This document shows positions 18,684 to 27,345 of a stretch of 64,000 bases of DNA, piece by piece (position 1 is the first letter of the stretch; each line of letters starts with the position of its first letter). Under the pieces are notes generated by a model. It saw nothing but the letters and a program-made list of their open reading frames with translations, was not told the DNA's origin and made no database searches. The position numbers were made by a program, and so were the translations under genes. This DNA is from Stutzerimonas stutzeri (GTDB taxonomy: Bacteria > Pseudomonadota > Gammaproteobacteria > Pseudomonadales > Pseudomonadaceae), in NCBI RefSeq assembly GCF_002909485.1, contig NZ_PPXG01000008.1, positions 238,110-302,109 of the forward strand, in the 5' to 3' direction.

Positions 18684-21185
18684 CTACACATTGTGTTGCC
18701 TAATTAAAAGGTCCTGCTCAGATGTGGTTATGTGATCCTTATCAGTTAATTGACACGCCCGCTGAAAACAACGTGTTGCATACTGAGTCTTTGGGCCATC
18801 GATTCCATCTAATGCACCACTGTAGAATCCCAAGTTCTTCAACCGAGACTGCCGGCCAAGAACGTCATTAGCAGGAGCTTGCTTATTAATGTCTAGCTCC
18901 CATGTCCATGCCTGATGCTCTTGCCCGAACGGATAGAACGTCAGAGTGGCTTTTTTGGCTCCATTCGGAAGCGGTTGATCAACATGTCCGCCCTCGGCAG
19001 TGGTTCCTCTGTGTTCAATTCCGTCCACATTCAATACGTATGGCTGACCAGCTATGCCTTCATTTTCAAATGGCCGCTTGAGCTGTAATCGCAATCGGTT
19101 GCCTAGCTCCCTGGTAGGTTGGGAGGCAGCCACGTTGCCGGATGCCTGCTTGAGCACGTCCCCCGCCTCGTCCTTGTCCGCCTCGCCCGGCAGCACCGGC
19201 GGCTTGATCTTGATCCCCGAACTCTTGCCCGGCGCGCCGCCGGCGTTGATTCGCGCTAGCGGGCCAGAGACGGTGATGCCGCCTGGGTCGAGCTTGATGA
19301 AGCTGCCGCCTGCTTTGAGCGTGAGTTCGATGCCGGCTTCGATGACCATTTTCTGCCCGGCCTTGAGGTGGATCTCGCGGCCAGCCTTGGTCAGCTGGGC
19401 GGTGCCGAGCTTGATGTGTTGGGTCTGGCCGATGGTGAGGTGGTCGTCTGGTTTGACTTCGACCTTGCGATTGCTGGCAATGGTCAGGTGTTCCTCGGCC
19501 CGGAGCTCCGTGAAACTTGCGGCCTTGACGGTGTCGTGGCGCTCGTGGCCGACGCGGATCTTCTGGTCATGCTCGATGTTCTCGTCCCAGTCGCGCTGGG
19601 CGTGGAGGTAGATCTGCTCGGCGCCCTTGCGGTCTTCGATGCGCAGTTCGTTGTAGCCGCCACCGCCCGGGCTGCTCAGGGTCTTGAACACCGTGCGGGT
19701 CTTGTTCGCTGGCAGGTCGTAGGGGACCTGGTGTTCCTTGTGGTACAGGCAACCGGTCACCAGGGGTTGATCAGGATCGCCTTCGAGAAAGGTGACCAGT
19801 ACCTCCATCCCGACTCGCGGAATGGCGATGCCGCCATAGCGGTCGCCGGCCCAGCTGGAGCTGACGCGCAGCCAGCAGCTGGTCTTGTCGTCGGCCTGGC
19901 CTTCGCGGTCCCAGTGGAACTGAACGCGCACGCGACCGTATTCGTCGCAGTGGATTGCTTCGCCAGCGGGGCCGGTGACCACGGCGGTCTGGCTGCCGAG
20001 CACCTTCGGTTTCGGATGGCTCAGAGGCGGGCGGAAGGGGATGTCCCAGGGCGTGGCGCTGAAGTGGTTGCGGTAGCCTTGTTGGAAGTCGGAGCTGGTA
20101 AGAGCCCCCTCACCCCAGCCCTCTCCCCACAGGGGAGAGGGAGTCAGCGCGGAGCCGCCTGATAGGTCGGTGACGGATTCCTCCAGCACCTGCGGTTGTT
20201 TGCCTTCATGCAGCACTTCGGTGAGCAGCCAGAGGTCGTTCCATTCCCGGCGCGGGTGGTCGGAGATTTCCAGTAGATGGCCGCTGGCCAACCGCGGCTG
20301 GTCGCTGTTGCCCTCGGCCAGGCGGTAGTCGTGACGGTGGCGTTCCAGGGCGCGTTGCGAGATGTGCTTGCCGCGGGCGCGTTCGGTGAAGCGACCGGGG
20401 TAGTCGTAGTCCTCCAGGTCGGGCTGCGGCATGGCGTTCGCCGCCAGCTCGCCGCGGTGGGCTGCTTCCATCAGCAGCCTGGGTTGTTCGAAGTCGTAAT
20501 CACGCCGGCTGACCCGGCTGGTGCGTGTCGCGATGCGCACGGCGAAGCGCTTGATCACCGGCTCGTCAGCCGTCATGCCGTTGTCCTGCAGATAGGCGGT
20601 CGGCTGGCCGAGTCGGGCGAAGCTGGTCTGGTCGTCGCCGAAGACCAGGACGTGGCCTTCCGTGCTGTGCTCGAAGTGATAGTGGATGCCCTCTTCCTCG
20701 CACAAGCGTTGAATGAAGTGCAGGTCGGTTTCGTCGTACTGCACGCAATACTTGCGTGGCGGGTAGACCACCGGGCCGAGCTGGAAGCGGTAGGCGTTGG
20801 CCTGGATGCCGTGTTCCTCGAGTACCCGGGCAACGATCTGCGGCACGCTCAGGTGCTGGAAGATGCGCTGGTTGGTCCGGTGTGCGAGATAGGCCAGCTG
20901 CGGCACGAGCGTTAGCCGGTAGCGGGTCAGGCGTTTGCCCGATTCACCCTGGGCGATGCGGTGGACCAGGCCGTGGATACCCGTGCCGGCGGGGTCGAAA
21001 GCGAGAAAGGCGGGTTTATGCAGCAGCGCCTGCATATCTAGGTCGGGGCGCTCGCTGACCAGTTCCAGGTCGAAGCGATAGGGCTGACTGATGGCCTCGC
21101 GGCCCTGGAATTCAAGCACCTTGAAGTCGTGCTCGACGCCTTCCAAGATCAAGCTGAAGTGGGTTTCATTGGCCGCGTTGAACAT
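18684..21185 (-). CDS. vgrG: VgrG spike protein with C-terminal peptidoglycan-binding-like extension
   Basis: 833 aa. The N-terminal gp27-like part begins MFNAANETHFSLILEG, the gp5/OB block contains WAGDRYGGIAIPRVGMEVLV near residue 460, and a DUF2345 needle region with KLGTAQLTKAGREIHLKAG follows. After about residue 680 there is a variable tail ending in a PG_binding_1-like domain (about 775-833: RLKNLGFYSGALDGIDGPKT). The tail coding sequence (18684 to ~19130) is AT-rich like the downstream effector gene, while the front is GC-rich. Residues ~340-362 come from an inserted hairpin element (listed separately). Tip of the T6SS tube; the tail probably docks or delivers the effector. Confidence 0.92.
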   Translation of the reverse strand: MFNAANETHFSLILEGVEHDFKVLEFQGREAISQPYRFDLELVSERPDLDMQALLHKPAFLAFDPAGTGIHGLVHRIAQGESGKRLTRYRLTLVPQLAYLAHRTNQRIFQHLSVPQIVARVLEEHGIQANAYRFQLGPVVYPPRKYCVQYDETDLHFIQRLCEEEGIHYHFEHSTEGHVLVFGDDQTSFARLGQPTAYLQDNGMTADEPVIKRFAVRIATRTSRVSRRDYDFEQPRLLMEAAHRGELAANAMPQPDLEDYDYPGRFTERARGKHISQRALERHRHDYRLAEGNSDQPRLASGHLLEISDHPRREWNDLWLLTEVLHEGKQPQVLEESVTDLSGGSALTPSPLWGEGWGEGALTSSDFQQGYRNHFSATPWDIPFRPPLSHPKPKVLGSQTAVVTGPAGEAIHCDEYGRVRVQFHWDREGQADDKTSCWLRVSSSWAGDRYGGIAIPRVGMEVLVTFLEGDPDQPLVTGCLYHKEHQVPYDLPANKTRTVFKTLSSPGGGGYNELRIEDRKGAEQIYLHAQRDWDENIEHDQKIRVGHERHDTVKAASFTELRAEEHLTIASNRKVEVKPDDHLTIGQTQHIKLGTAQLTKAGREIHLKAGQKMVIEAGIELTLKAGGSFIKLDPGGITVSGPLARINAGGAPGKSSGIKIKPPVLPGEADKDEAGDVLKQASGNVAASQPTRELGNRLRLQLKRPFENEGIAGQPYVLNVDGIEHRGTTAEGGHVDQPLPNGAKKATLTFYPFGQEHQAWTWELDINKQAPANDVLGRQSRLKNLGFYSGALDGIDGPKTQYATRCFQRACQLTDKDHITTSEQDLLIRQHNV
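20099..20165. repeat. Small palindromic element inserted in frame in vgrG
   Basis: The core is a 10-bp perfect stem, CCCTCTCCCC at 20119-20128 and GGGGAGAGGG at 20132-20141, with a 3-nt loop. It is flanked by CCCTCACCCC-type sequence. It encodes a low-complexity peptide (LTPSPLWGEGWGEG on the minus strand) foreign to VgrG. The type resembles intergenic hairpin elements common in proteobacteria; here it lies within a reading frame without breaking it. Confidence 0.6.
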
Positions 21186-21206
21186 TGGGCTGTCCTTGTC
21201 CTGATC

Positions 21207-22184
21207 TCATCCGTGGGAGTGGCCGAACCAGCGCTGCCAACGGCTCGGCGCGGGGCGGCTGAAGGCTTGCCACAGACCCGCCGCATCGATGCTGCGCTGC
21301 GCTTCGTCGAATGCCAACGCCAGACGCAGCGACGGCCAGCAGTGCGCGGGCAGCTGAGGCGGCCGCTGCAGCGCGCGGTCCAGTTCCATTGCCTTGGCCT
21401 GGCGGGCGCTGAGCCGACGATATGGGTGGCTGCCGCTGGCCAGCTCGTAGAGCACGCAAGCCAGCGCATAGATATCGGCGCTGGCGGTCAGCTCGCCGCC
21501 ATCAAGCAACTCCAGTGCGGCATAACGCGGCGTCCAGGCTGCAAAACGCGTGCGGCACAGGCGCGGCAGACCGGGCAACAGGCCTTCCAGCGGTTGACCG
21601 AGGCCGTAGTCGAACAGGCGCAGGCCGTCATCGGCGAGCATCACGTTGCTCGGTTTCAGGTCGCCATGCAGCACGCCCAGGCTGTGGGAGTAGGTCAGCG
21701 CTTCCAGCAGCGGTAGCGCGATGCCCTGCAGTTCGCTCCAGGCCATGCCCTGCGGGCGTTCGCACAGCAGCTGATCGAGGGTTGGCCCCTTGAGCAGCTC
21801 CAAGGTGATAAAGGCGCGCTGGCTGGCCGGGTCAATGTCGAAGTTATATAGGCGCACCACATGCCGATGGCTGAGGCGTGTGGTCAGCGCGTACTCGCTG
21901 TAGAGCAGGGCGCTGGCATCGGGATATTCGGCGAAATCCTCGCTGAGCGTCTTCAGCGCCACGTAGGGTTCCGGATCGCCGAACTGTTCGCGCAGCAGGT
22001 CACGGGCGCGATAGACCGCGCCCATACCGCCGACGCCGAGCAGGCGCTCGATCCGGTAGCGGCCGCCGAGCACTTCCGGAAGCTCGCCGGCGATGGCCTT
22101 CGGCTCGACCGTTGCCGGCGTCGCCGCGGTGGACGCCAGGGCAAAGTAGGTGAGGTCGCTGGCCTGCAGTTGCGGTGCATTCAT
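21207..22184 (-). CDS. stk1: T6SS serine/threonine protein kinase Stk1-like
   Basis: 325 aa. Kinase domain over ~43-300 with Gly-loop LLGVGGMGAVYRA (49-60), Lys78 in VALKTL, catalytic Asp175 in LHGDLKPSN and metal-binding DYG at 192-194. HGD replaces HRD, so it is a non-RD kinase, and DYG replaces DFG. There is no membrane helix, unlike PpkA. The adjacent PP2C phosphatase overlaps by 4 nt, and the stk1-stp1-tssM order is that of the P. aeruginosa H2-T6SS as I recall it. It probably tunes assembly by phosphorylating Fha or other components. Confidence 0.88.
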   Translation of the reverse strand: MNAPQLQASDLTYFALASTAATPATVEPKAIAGELPEVLGGRYRIERLLGVGGMGAVYRARDLLREQFGDPEPYVALKTLSEDFAEYPDASALLYSEYALTTRLSHRHVVRLYNFDIDPASQRAFITLELLKGPTLDQLLCERPQGMAWSELQGIALPLLEALTYSHSLGVLHGDLKPSNVMLADDGLRLFDYGLGQPLEGLLPGLPRLCRTRFAAWTPRYAALELLDGGELTASADIYALACVLYELASGSHPYRRLSARQAKAMELDRALQRPPQLPAHCWPSLRLALAFDEAQRSIDAAGLWQAFSRPAPSRWQRWFGHSHG

Positions 22185-22912
22185 CGGCGGATCACCACGG
22201 CGCTGATGTTGTCCCGTGCCGGCCCCTTCAATGCCTGGCGAAACAGCCGCTCCAGTGCCAGGTGTGTGGATGGGAGGCTAAGTGCCGCACCGAGGGCGTC
22301 GGCGGACATGCTCTGGTAGAGGCCATCGCTGCATAGCAGCAGCGTGTCGCCCGGGAACACGGCGAATTCGAGGATATCCAGCTCCAGTTTCTCGCTGGCC
22401 CCGATGGCGCGGGTCAACGCGTGGGCGGCTGGGTGTTTGGCGGCTAGCTCGGGGCTGAGCTGCTGCTCGTCGATCAGTTGCTGCAACAGCGAGTGGTCGC
22501 GTGACAGCTGATAGAGACGGCCGCTGCGCCACAGGTAGCAGCGGCTGTCGCCGGCCCAGATGCAGGCGGCGTGGTCACCCTCCATGAGCAGGGCGACCAC
22601 GGTGCTGCCGATCACCGGATCGGGGCGTTCGGCGGTGACCGTCAGTTCCTGGCTGAGCCGGCGATTCAGCTCGTGCAGGCAGCGCCGCAGCGCCAGTACC
22701 CGCTCCGGCAGGTCGCCCGTAGTGGATAGATCGGCCAGCTGCTCGACGATCAGGCGACTCGCCAGGGCGCCGTTCTGGTGCCCGCCCATGCCGTCGGCCA
22801 CAGCCCAGAGGCCGGCCTGCGGCAAGTCGAGAAAGGCATCCTCGTTGCGCGCCCGCACCTTGCCAGTGTCGGTGCGCGCGGCGCTGCGCCAGCTGCATGC
22901 CGTTGCGTTCAT
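22181..22912 (-). CDS. stp1: PP2C-type protein phosphatase Stp1-like
   Basis: 243 aa. PP2C/PPM motifs are present: TDTGKVRARNEDAF, VADGMGGHQNGALAS and LCSDGLYQ, which supply the Asp ligands for the two metal ions, and DNISAVVI near the C-terminus. It should reverse Stk1 phosphorylation. I take the ATG at 22912, which shares its A with the tssM stop (TGATG); a GTG one codon earlier is also possible. Confidence 0.9.
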   Translation of the reverse strand: MNATACSWRSAARTDTGKVRARNEDAFLDLPQAGLWAVADGMGGHQNGALASRLIVEQLADLSTTGDLPERVLALRRCLHELNRRLSQELTVTAERPDPVIGSTVVALLMEGDHAACIWAGDSRCYLWRSGRLYQLSRDHSLLQQLIDEQQLSPELAAKHPAAHALTRAIGASEKLELDILEFAVFPGDTLLLCSDGLYQSMSADALGAALSLPSTHLALERLFRQALKGPARDNISAVVIRR

Positions 22913-25900
22913 CACAGCGTCGCCGGCAGCTTGAAGCCGCGCAGCAGCGCGAGGTCGAACGGATTCGGCGAGCGCTGCGCGTGCAGCAGGTAGTTGGCAC
23001 GCAGACCGCCGAGATCGGCTTTGAGCATCAGCACGTCGCGGCCGCTGTGGTAGTCGACCTGCATCAGGTCGATCAGGCGGAACAGCGACCAGGGGCCGGT
23101 GTTCTTCTCGATGCCGACGCGACGCCCGCCCAATTCTTCCACCACCAGGCTGGTGCGTCCGTCATCGGCTTCGGCCGGCCAGCGGAACGCGGTCTGCACG
23201 ATTGGGCCGTGGCGATACTCCATCTGCTGGTTGCCGAAGCGGAAATCGGCACGACCGAGGCTCGAATCCAGCGAATAGGGCTCGAGCTTGAACAGTATCT
23301 GCGGCTCGTTGGGGTTCTCGGCGAAGAAGCTGCGGCGAATCGTCTGCGCCCGGCTCATCTGCGCGAGGAACTGCTCGGACAGCGGCAGACCGCGACCGTC
23401 GACCCGGCGCAGCTGGTACTGGCCAGCGCTGCCGCTGACGAAGGGCTTGAGGTAGCGCTCGAAGAAGCTGTCCGCTAGACCCTGGGCCTTGAAGAACTCG
23501 CGGAAGTCGGCGAGGGCGACGTCGCTGGCGCTGTGGGCGCTGAACGGATAACGCTCGCGCAGCGAACCGCGGTAGCTGGCGTAGAGCTCGTTGCGATAGC
23601 GTTGGTTGAGGTAGTGGTAGGCATCGGTGAGCACCAGCGACCAGCTGTCTTCGGCCAGCAGCCCCAGCCACTTGCCGACCGGTTGCGGCAGCCGTGCTGC
23701 GCTGCTGCGCAGTTGGTTGATGGCGTCGCGCTGGCCGCCCATGCGTGCCTTGGCCATCTCGAATGCGGCCTGTTCCGGTGCGCTGGCATGGGCCAGGGAG
23801 GCCAGCTGCAGTTGCAGGGCGTCAAGTGCCTGCAGGCTGGCGCTCAGCTCGGGGCCGGCTGCGCCGTTTTCGTCGAGCAATTGATGCAGCGGTGCAAAGC
23901 GGCGCTCCAGGGCCTTGCGCGCGGTGTCCGGCAGGTTCTTCAGCAGGGCGGCCTGGGCCTGCTCCGCTGCGGCGGTGGCCAGCTTGGCCGCCTTGCCAAG
24001 CTTGCCGCCAGCGTTCTGGGCGGCATCGGCCAGTTCGCCGGCCTCCGCAGTCGCTTCCGCGAGACCGGCGAAGCGGGTGTTCTCGCGTACTTCCAGCAGC
24101 AGTTGCAGCAGCGGCGAATTGGCAGCGGTGAGCCCGGCGAGTTGCGCGGCACCCTGCGCCGCACTACCGGCGGGGAGAATGTTCAACTGGGCGATCGCTT
24201 CGCTCCAGTGCGCGGCGTAGTCGCGGAAGTACAGCTGTTCCATTTCCACCAGCAGGCGGCCGAGGTCCTTGGCGCTGAGGCTGTCACCTTCGCCCAGCAC
24301 CCAGTTGTCACGCAGGATTTCGCTGACCAGCTCGGCGCCCTGGGCGACGAACAGCTTCTGATAGCCGCGCTGGGTGTAGAAGCCGGGAATCGCATAGTCG
24401 CCGCCGACGAACAGGGACGCCTGCGCGCCGAGCTGGGTGTTCAGTCGATAGTCGGGAAGGTTGCGCGCCTGATCGCGCAGCATGCGGTAGACCACTGCCG
24501 CCAGCGATTCGCTGCGCAACTGGGCACGGGCCTTGGCCACCAGATTGTCGTTCAGCTGATACGGCGCGAACGACTCCTCCAGCAGGCGGGCAAAATGGGT
24601 GTTCAGGCCTTGCTGGGCAACCGCGTTGCCGCTATGACGCAGCGACCAGTCGGCGGCCAGCCAGTCCTTGAGGAAGGCCGCATCCCGGCGTTCGGCAAGG
24701 TTCAGCATGAGGTATGCGCGCAGGCTACCGAGCAGCTGTTCGCGATCATTCAGGTTGGCGCGGATCTGCGCTTCCAGCTGCCGACCGACCCGTGGCAGCA
24801 GTAGCTTTTCCAGATTGCGGCGGTAGGCGTCGTGCAATGTCGGGTCGACCGCTTCGCCCTGGTACAGCCCTCCCCGGCGCAGCCAGGACACCTCGTCCCG
24901 CGGTGGGAAAACCTGGGTCGCCGCGTAGCTCGCGTCCAGCGCCTTGAGGGTGCGCAGTGCCTCGTCTTCCGCTTCGATGGCCTTGCGTTCGCCACCAAGC
25001 GTCTGGGCGATGTCACGCAGTTGTTCGAGGCGCTCGTGGTTGCTGGAGAAGTTCAGTGCCCAGGCGCCGCCGAACAGCACCAGGCAACCGAAGGCGCCTG
25101 CATAAAGCGCGCGCTGGCCCCAGTCGATGCGGCGGACCTCGCGCTGATCGAGGCCCGCCAGTTCGGCTTCGGGAAAGATCACCCGGCTGAGCAGTTGATT
25201 GATGAAGCGTGCACGACCGCTGCGGAAGGTCGGCAGTGCGCTGCTGGCCAGGCCGAGCTGGCGGCCGATGCCGGCAGTGAGCGGGTCGAGACCTTCGCGT
25301 AGCTGCGGCGCGCTGGTCAGGTAGAAACCACGCAACTGGCTGGCACGCTGGTAGCGGTTGCCGGCAAACGCGAGTTCGATGAACAGGCTCAGGCGCTCGC
25401 CGATCTGCCCCAGCTGATGCGGAAAGTCGAGGATGCGTCCGCGGCGCTGGGTGTCACGTTCCTGGTGCATGCGCATGATTACCTGGCTGTTCAGCCGGCG
25501 CAGCAGCTCCTCGAACTCCTCGCGTACCACCTGCGCATCGCTGCCGTTCTGCTCCTTACGGAAGCTGGCGCCGAGCACCTGATCGCTTTCCTCGCGGGAC
25601 AGCTGATCGAAGAACTCGTCGAAACCGAGAATCCGATCGGCCTTGCTCAGCACCAGATAGACGGGGACATCGACGCCCAGGCGCTGGTGGATCTCATGCA
25701 GGCGCTGGCGAGCCTGACGCGCAAGATTCTCCAGCTCCAGTTCATTGCCGCCTAGCAGCTGATCCACTGGCAGGTTGACCAGTACGCCGTTGAGCGGTCG
25801 GGCACGGCGCTTGCGCAGCAGGCCGAGCAGAGTGTCCCAGGCGCTACCGTCGACGGCGGCGTCGGGCTGGGTCAGGTAACGGCCGGCAGTATCGATCAGC

Positions 25901-26457
25901 ACGGCATGATCGGCGAAGTACCAATCGGCGTAGCGGGTGCCGGAGACGTCCTTGGTCAGGCGCTGCTGCTCGCTGCGGTTGAGCGGGAAATCCAGCCCGG
26001 AGAAATCCAGCAGGCTGGTCTTGCCGCTGCCCTGGGGGCCAATCAGCAGGTACCAGGGCAGCTCGCTGCGCCATTTCTCGCTGCGCCCGCGGTAGAGGCT
26101 GGAGGTTTTCAGGGTGCGCAGCGCCTGCCTGAAGCGATGGCGCAACTCCTGTTGCTCTTCGCCGATCAGGCCGTCGCGGCGTAGCTGCTCCTGAATGTCC
26201 TGGTCCTGGTCCTCGGCATCGCGCTTCTTGCGCGCGCTGGCGCGCCAGCTGGCGAAGACCATGGCCAGGCCCCAGCCGAGGAACAGGACGCTGATGCTCA
26301 GCAGACGACTGCTGGATGACTCCCAGAAGCGGTGGTCATTCACCGCCAGCAGCGGCCCGATGAACCACACCAGAACCGCCAGCAGCAGGACCAGCAGCAG
26401 GCTCCAGACCCAGGTTCGGCGCAGCACGGCGCCAAGTTTGCCGAAGAACGTCTTCAT
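22912..26457 (-). CDS. tssM: T6SS inner-membrane protein TssM (IcmF/VasK)
   Basis: 1181 aa, full length. Two N-terminal helices (about residues 15-33 and 48-66), then a cytoplasmic NTPase-like domain with Walker A LLIGPQGSGKTSL near 137, a third helix near 455 (LYAGAFGCLVLFGGAWAL) and a large periplasmic domain to the C-terminus. It forms the trans-envelope complex with TssL and TssJ. The gene follows tssL by a single nucleotide. Confidence 0.95.
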   Translation of the reverse strand: MKTFFGKLGAVLRRTWVWSLLLVLLLAVLVWFIGPLLAVNDHRFWESSSSRLLSISVLFLGWGLAMVFASWRASARKKRDAEDQDQDIQEQLRRDGLIGEEQQELRHRFRQALRTLKTSSLYRGRSEKWRSELPWYLLIGPQGSGKTSLLDFSGLDFPLNRSEQQRLTKDVSGTRYADWYFADHAVLIDTAGRYLTQPDAAVDGSAWDTLLGLLRKRRARPLNGVLVNLPVDQLLGGNELELENLARQARQRLHEIHQRLGVDVPVYLVLSKADRILGFDEFFDQLSREESDQVLGASFRKEQNGSDAQVVREEFEELLRRLNSQVIMRMHQERDTQRRGRILDFPHQLGQIGERLSLFIELAFAGNRYQRASQLRGFYLTSAPQLREGLDPLTAGIGRQLGLASSALPTFRSGRARFINQLLSRVIFPEAELAGLDQREVRRIDWGQRALYAGAFGCLVLFGGAWALNFSSNHERLEQLRDIAQTLGGERKAIEAEDEALRTLKALDASYAATQVFPPRDEVSWLRRGGLYQGEAVDPTLHDAYRRNLEKLLLPRVGRQLEAQIRANLNDREQLLGSLRAYLMLNLAERRDAAFLKDWLAADWSLRHSGNAVAQQGLNTHFARLLEESFAPYQLNDNLVAKARAQLRSESLAAVVYRMLRDQARNLPDYRLNTQLGAQASLFVGGDYAIPGFYTQRGYQKLFVAQGAELVSEILRDNWVLGEGDSLSAKDLGRLLVEMEQLYFRDYAAHWSEAIAQLNILPAGSAAQGAAQLAGLTAANSPLLQLLLEVRENTRFAGLAEATAEAGELADAAQNAGGKLGKAAKLATAAAEQAQAALLKNLPDTARKALERRFAPLHQLLDENGAAGPELSASLQALDALQLQLASLAHASAPEQAAFEMAKARMGGQRDAINQLRSSAARLPQPVGKWLGLLAEDSWSLVLTDAYHYLNQRYRNELYASYRGSLRERYPFSAHSASDVALADFREFFKAQGLADSFFERYLKPFVSGSAGQYQLRRVDGRGLPLSEQFLAQMSRAQTIRRSFFAENPNEPQILFKLEPYSLDSSLGRADFRFGNQQMEYRHGPIVQTAFRWPAEADDGRTSLVVEELGGRRVGIEKNTGPWSLFRLIDLMQVDYHSGRDVLMLKADLGGLRANYLLHAQRSPNPFDLALLRGFKLPATL

Positions 26458-26458
26458 C

Positions 26459-27340
26459 TCATTTCATCCCTGAAAAGGTGGAGTCGCCGGCATCCATGTC
26501 CAGCGAGCGATAGGGCTGCAGCACGCTCTCGCGTTGTTCGCCGAGGACCCAGGCGAAGCCGCCGTAGATCACCCCGAGGCACATCAGGGTGAACAGCGCG
26601 ACCATCCACCAGGGCACGATGCGCACCAGGCGCCGGCGGGTGTCCTTGAGGCCCTCCCAGTGCGGCGACAGCTCGCGCGGTATGTCGCCACGCATCTGCC
26701 TGATCTGCCGGTAGAGGCTGTCGCGCACCGCTTCCAGCTCAAGCATGCCGCGCGGCAACACGCGGTACTTGCCCTCGAAGCCGAGGGACAGGCACAGGTA
26801 CATCAGTTCGAGCATCGGCAGGTGCTTGACCGGGTTGCGCGATAGCCGCTCGAGCAGCTGGAAGAACTTCTCGCCGCCGAAGGTCTCGTTGTGGAAGGAG
26901 GACAGCAGGCTCATCTGCGACCATTCGCTCTCGTTGCCCCAGGGCGTGGTCACTACGGCCTCGTCGAGAATGGTGCAGAGCACGTAGCGCGCCGCCATCA
27001 CCTGACTGCTCTCGGCGCCGTCGTGCAGGGCGCGGTGCTCGAACAGCTTGATCGCGCTGCTCAATTGCCGGTGCAGTGCCTGCAGGTCTTCGCTGTCCAG
27101 GCTGTGCTTGAGCCGTACCACTTCCGAGAGCAGCGGCGAGGCGGCGGCCACCAGCGGATTGAGACTGATGTTGAAGGTTTCCGCCGGGCGCAGGCGGGCG
27201 GCGTAGATCATCCGCTCCTCCAGCTGCTCGAAGCGCGGCGGGGTGTCGAAGTCGGTCAACGGGCTCTGTGCCGGGGCCTCGCCGGCGCGGTTGACGATGA
27301 CCGTGTGGTCGTTCTGTCCGTAATCCATTTCCTTGATCAT
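26459..27340 (-). CDS. tssL: T6SS inner-membrane protein TssL (DotU/IcmH)
   Basis: 293 aa. A cytoplasmic helical domain (with LCTILDEAVVTTPWG, the DotU signature) is followed by one C-terminal helix (about 253-277, VPWWMVALFTLMCLGVIYGG) and a very short periplasmic tail. There is no peptidoglycan-binding extension. Start at 27340 has AGGGA 9 nt upstream; a second ATG four codons later has its site too close. Confidence 0.94.
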   Translation of the reverse strand: MIKEMDYGQNDHTVIVNRAGEAPAQSPLTDFDTPPRFEQLEERMIYAARLRPAETFNISLNPLVAAASPLLSEVVRLKHSLDSEDLQALHRQLSSAIKLFEHRALHDGAESSQVMAARYVLCTILDEAVVTTPWGNESEWSQMSLLSSFHNETFGGEKFFQLLERLSRNPVKHLPMLELMYLCLSLGFEGKYRVLPRGMLELEAVRDSLYRQIRQMRGDIPRELSPHWEGLKDTRRRLVRIVPWWMVALFTLMCLGVIYGGFAWVLGEQRESVLQPYRSLDMDAGDSTFSGMK

Positions 27341-27345
27341 GTCGC

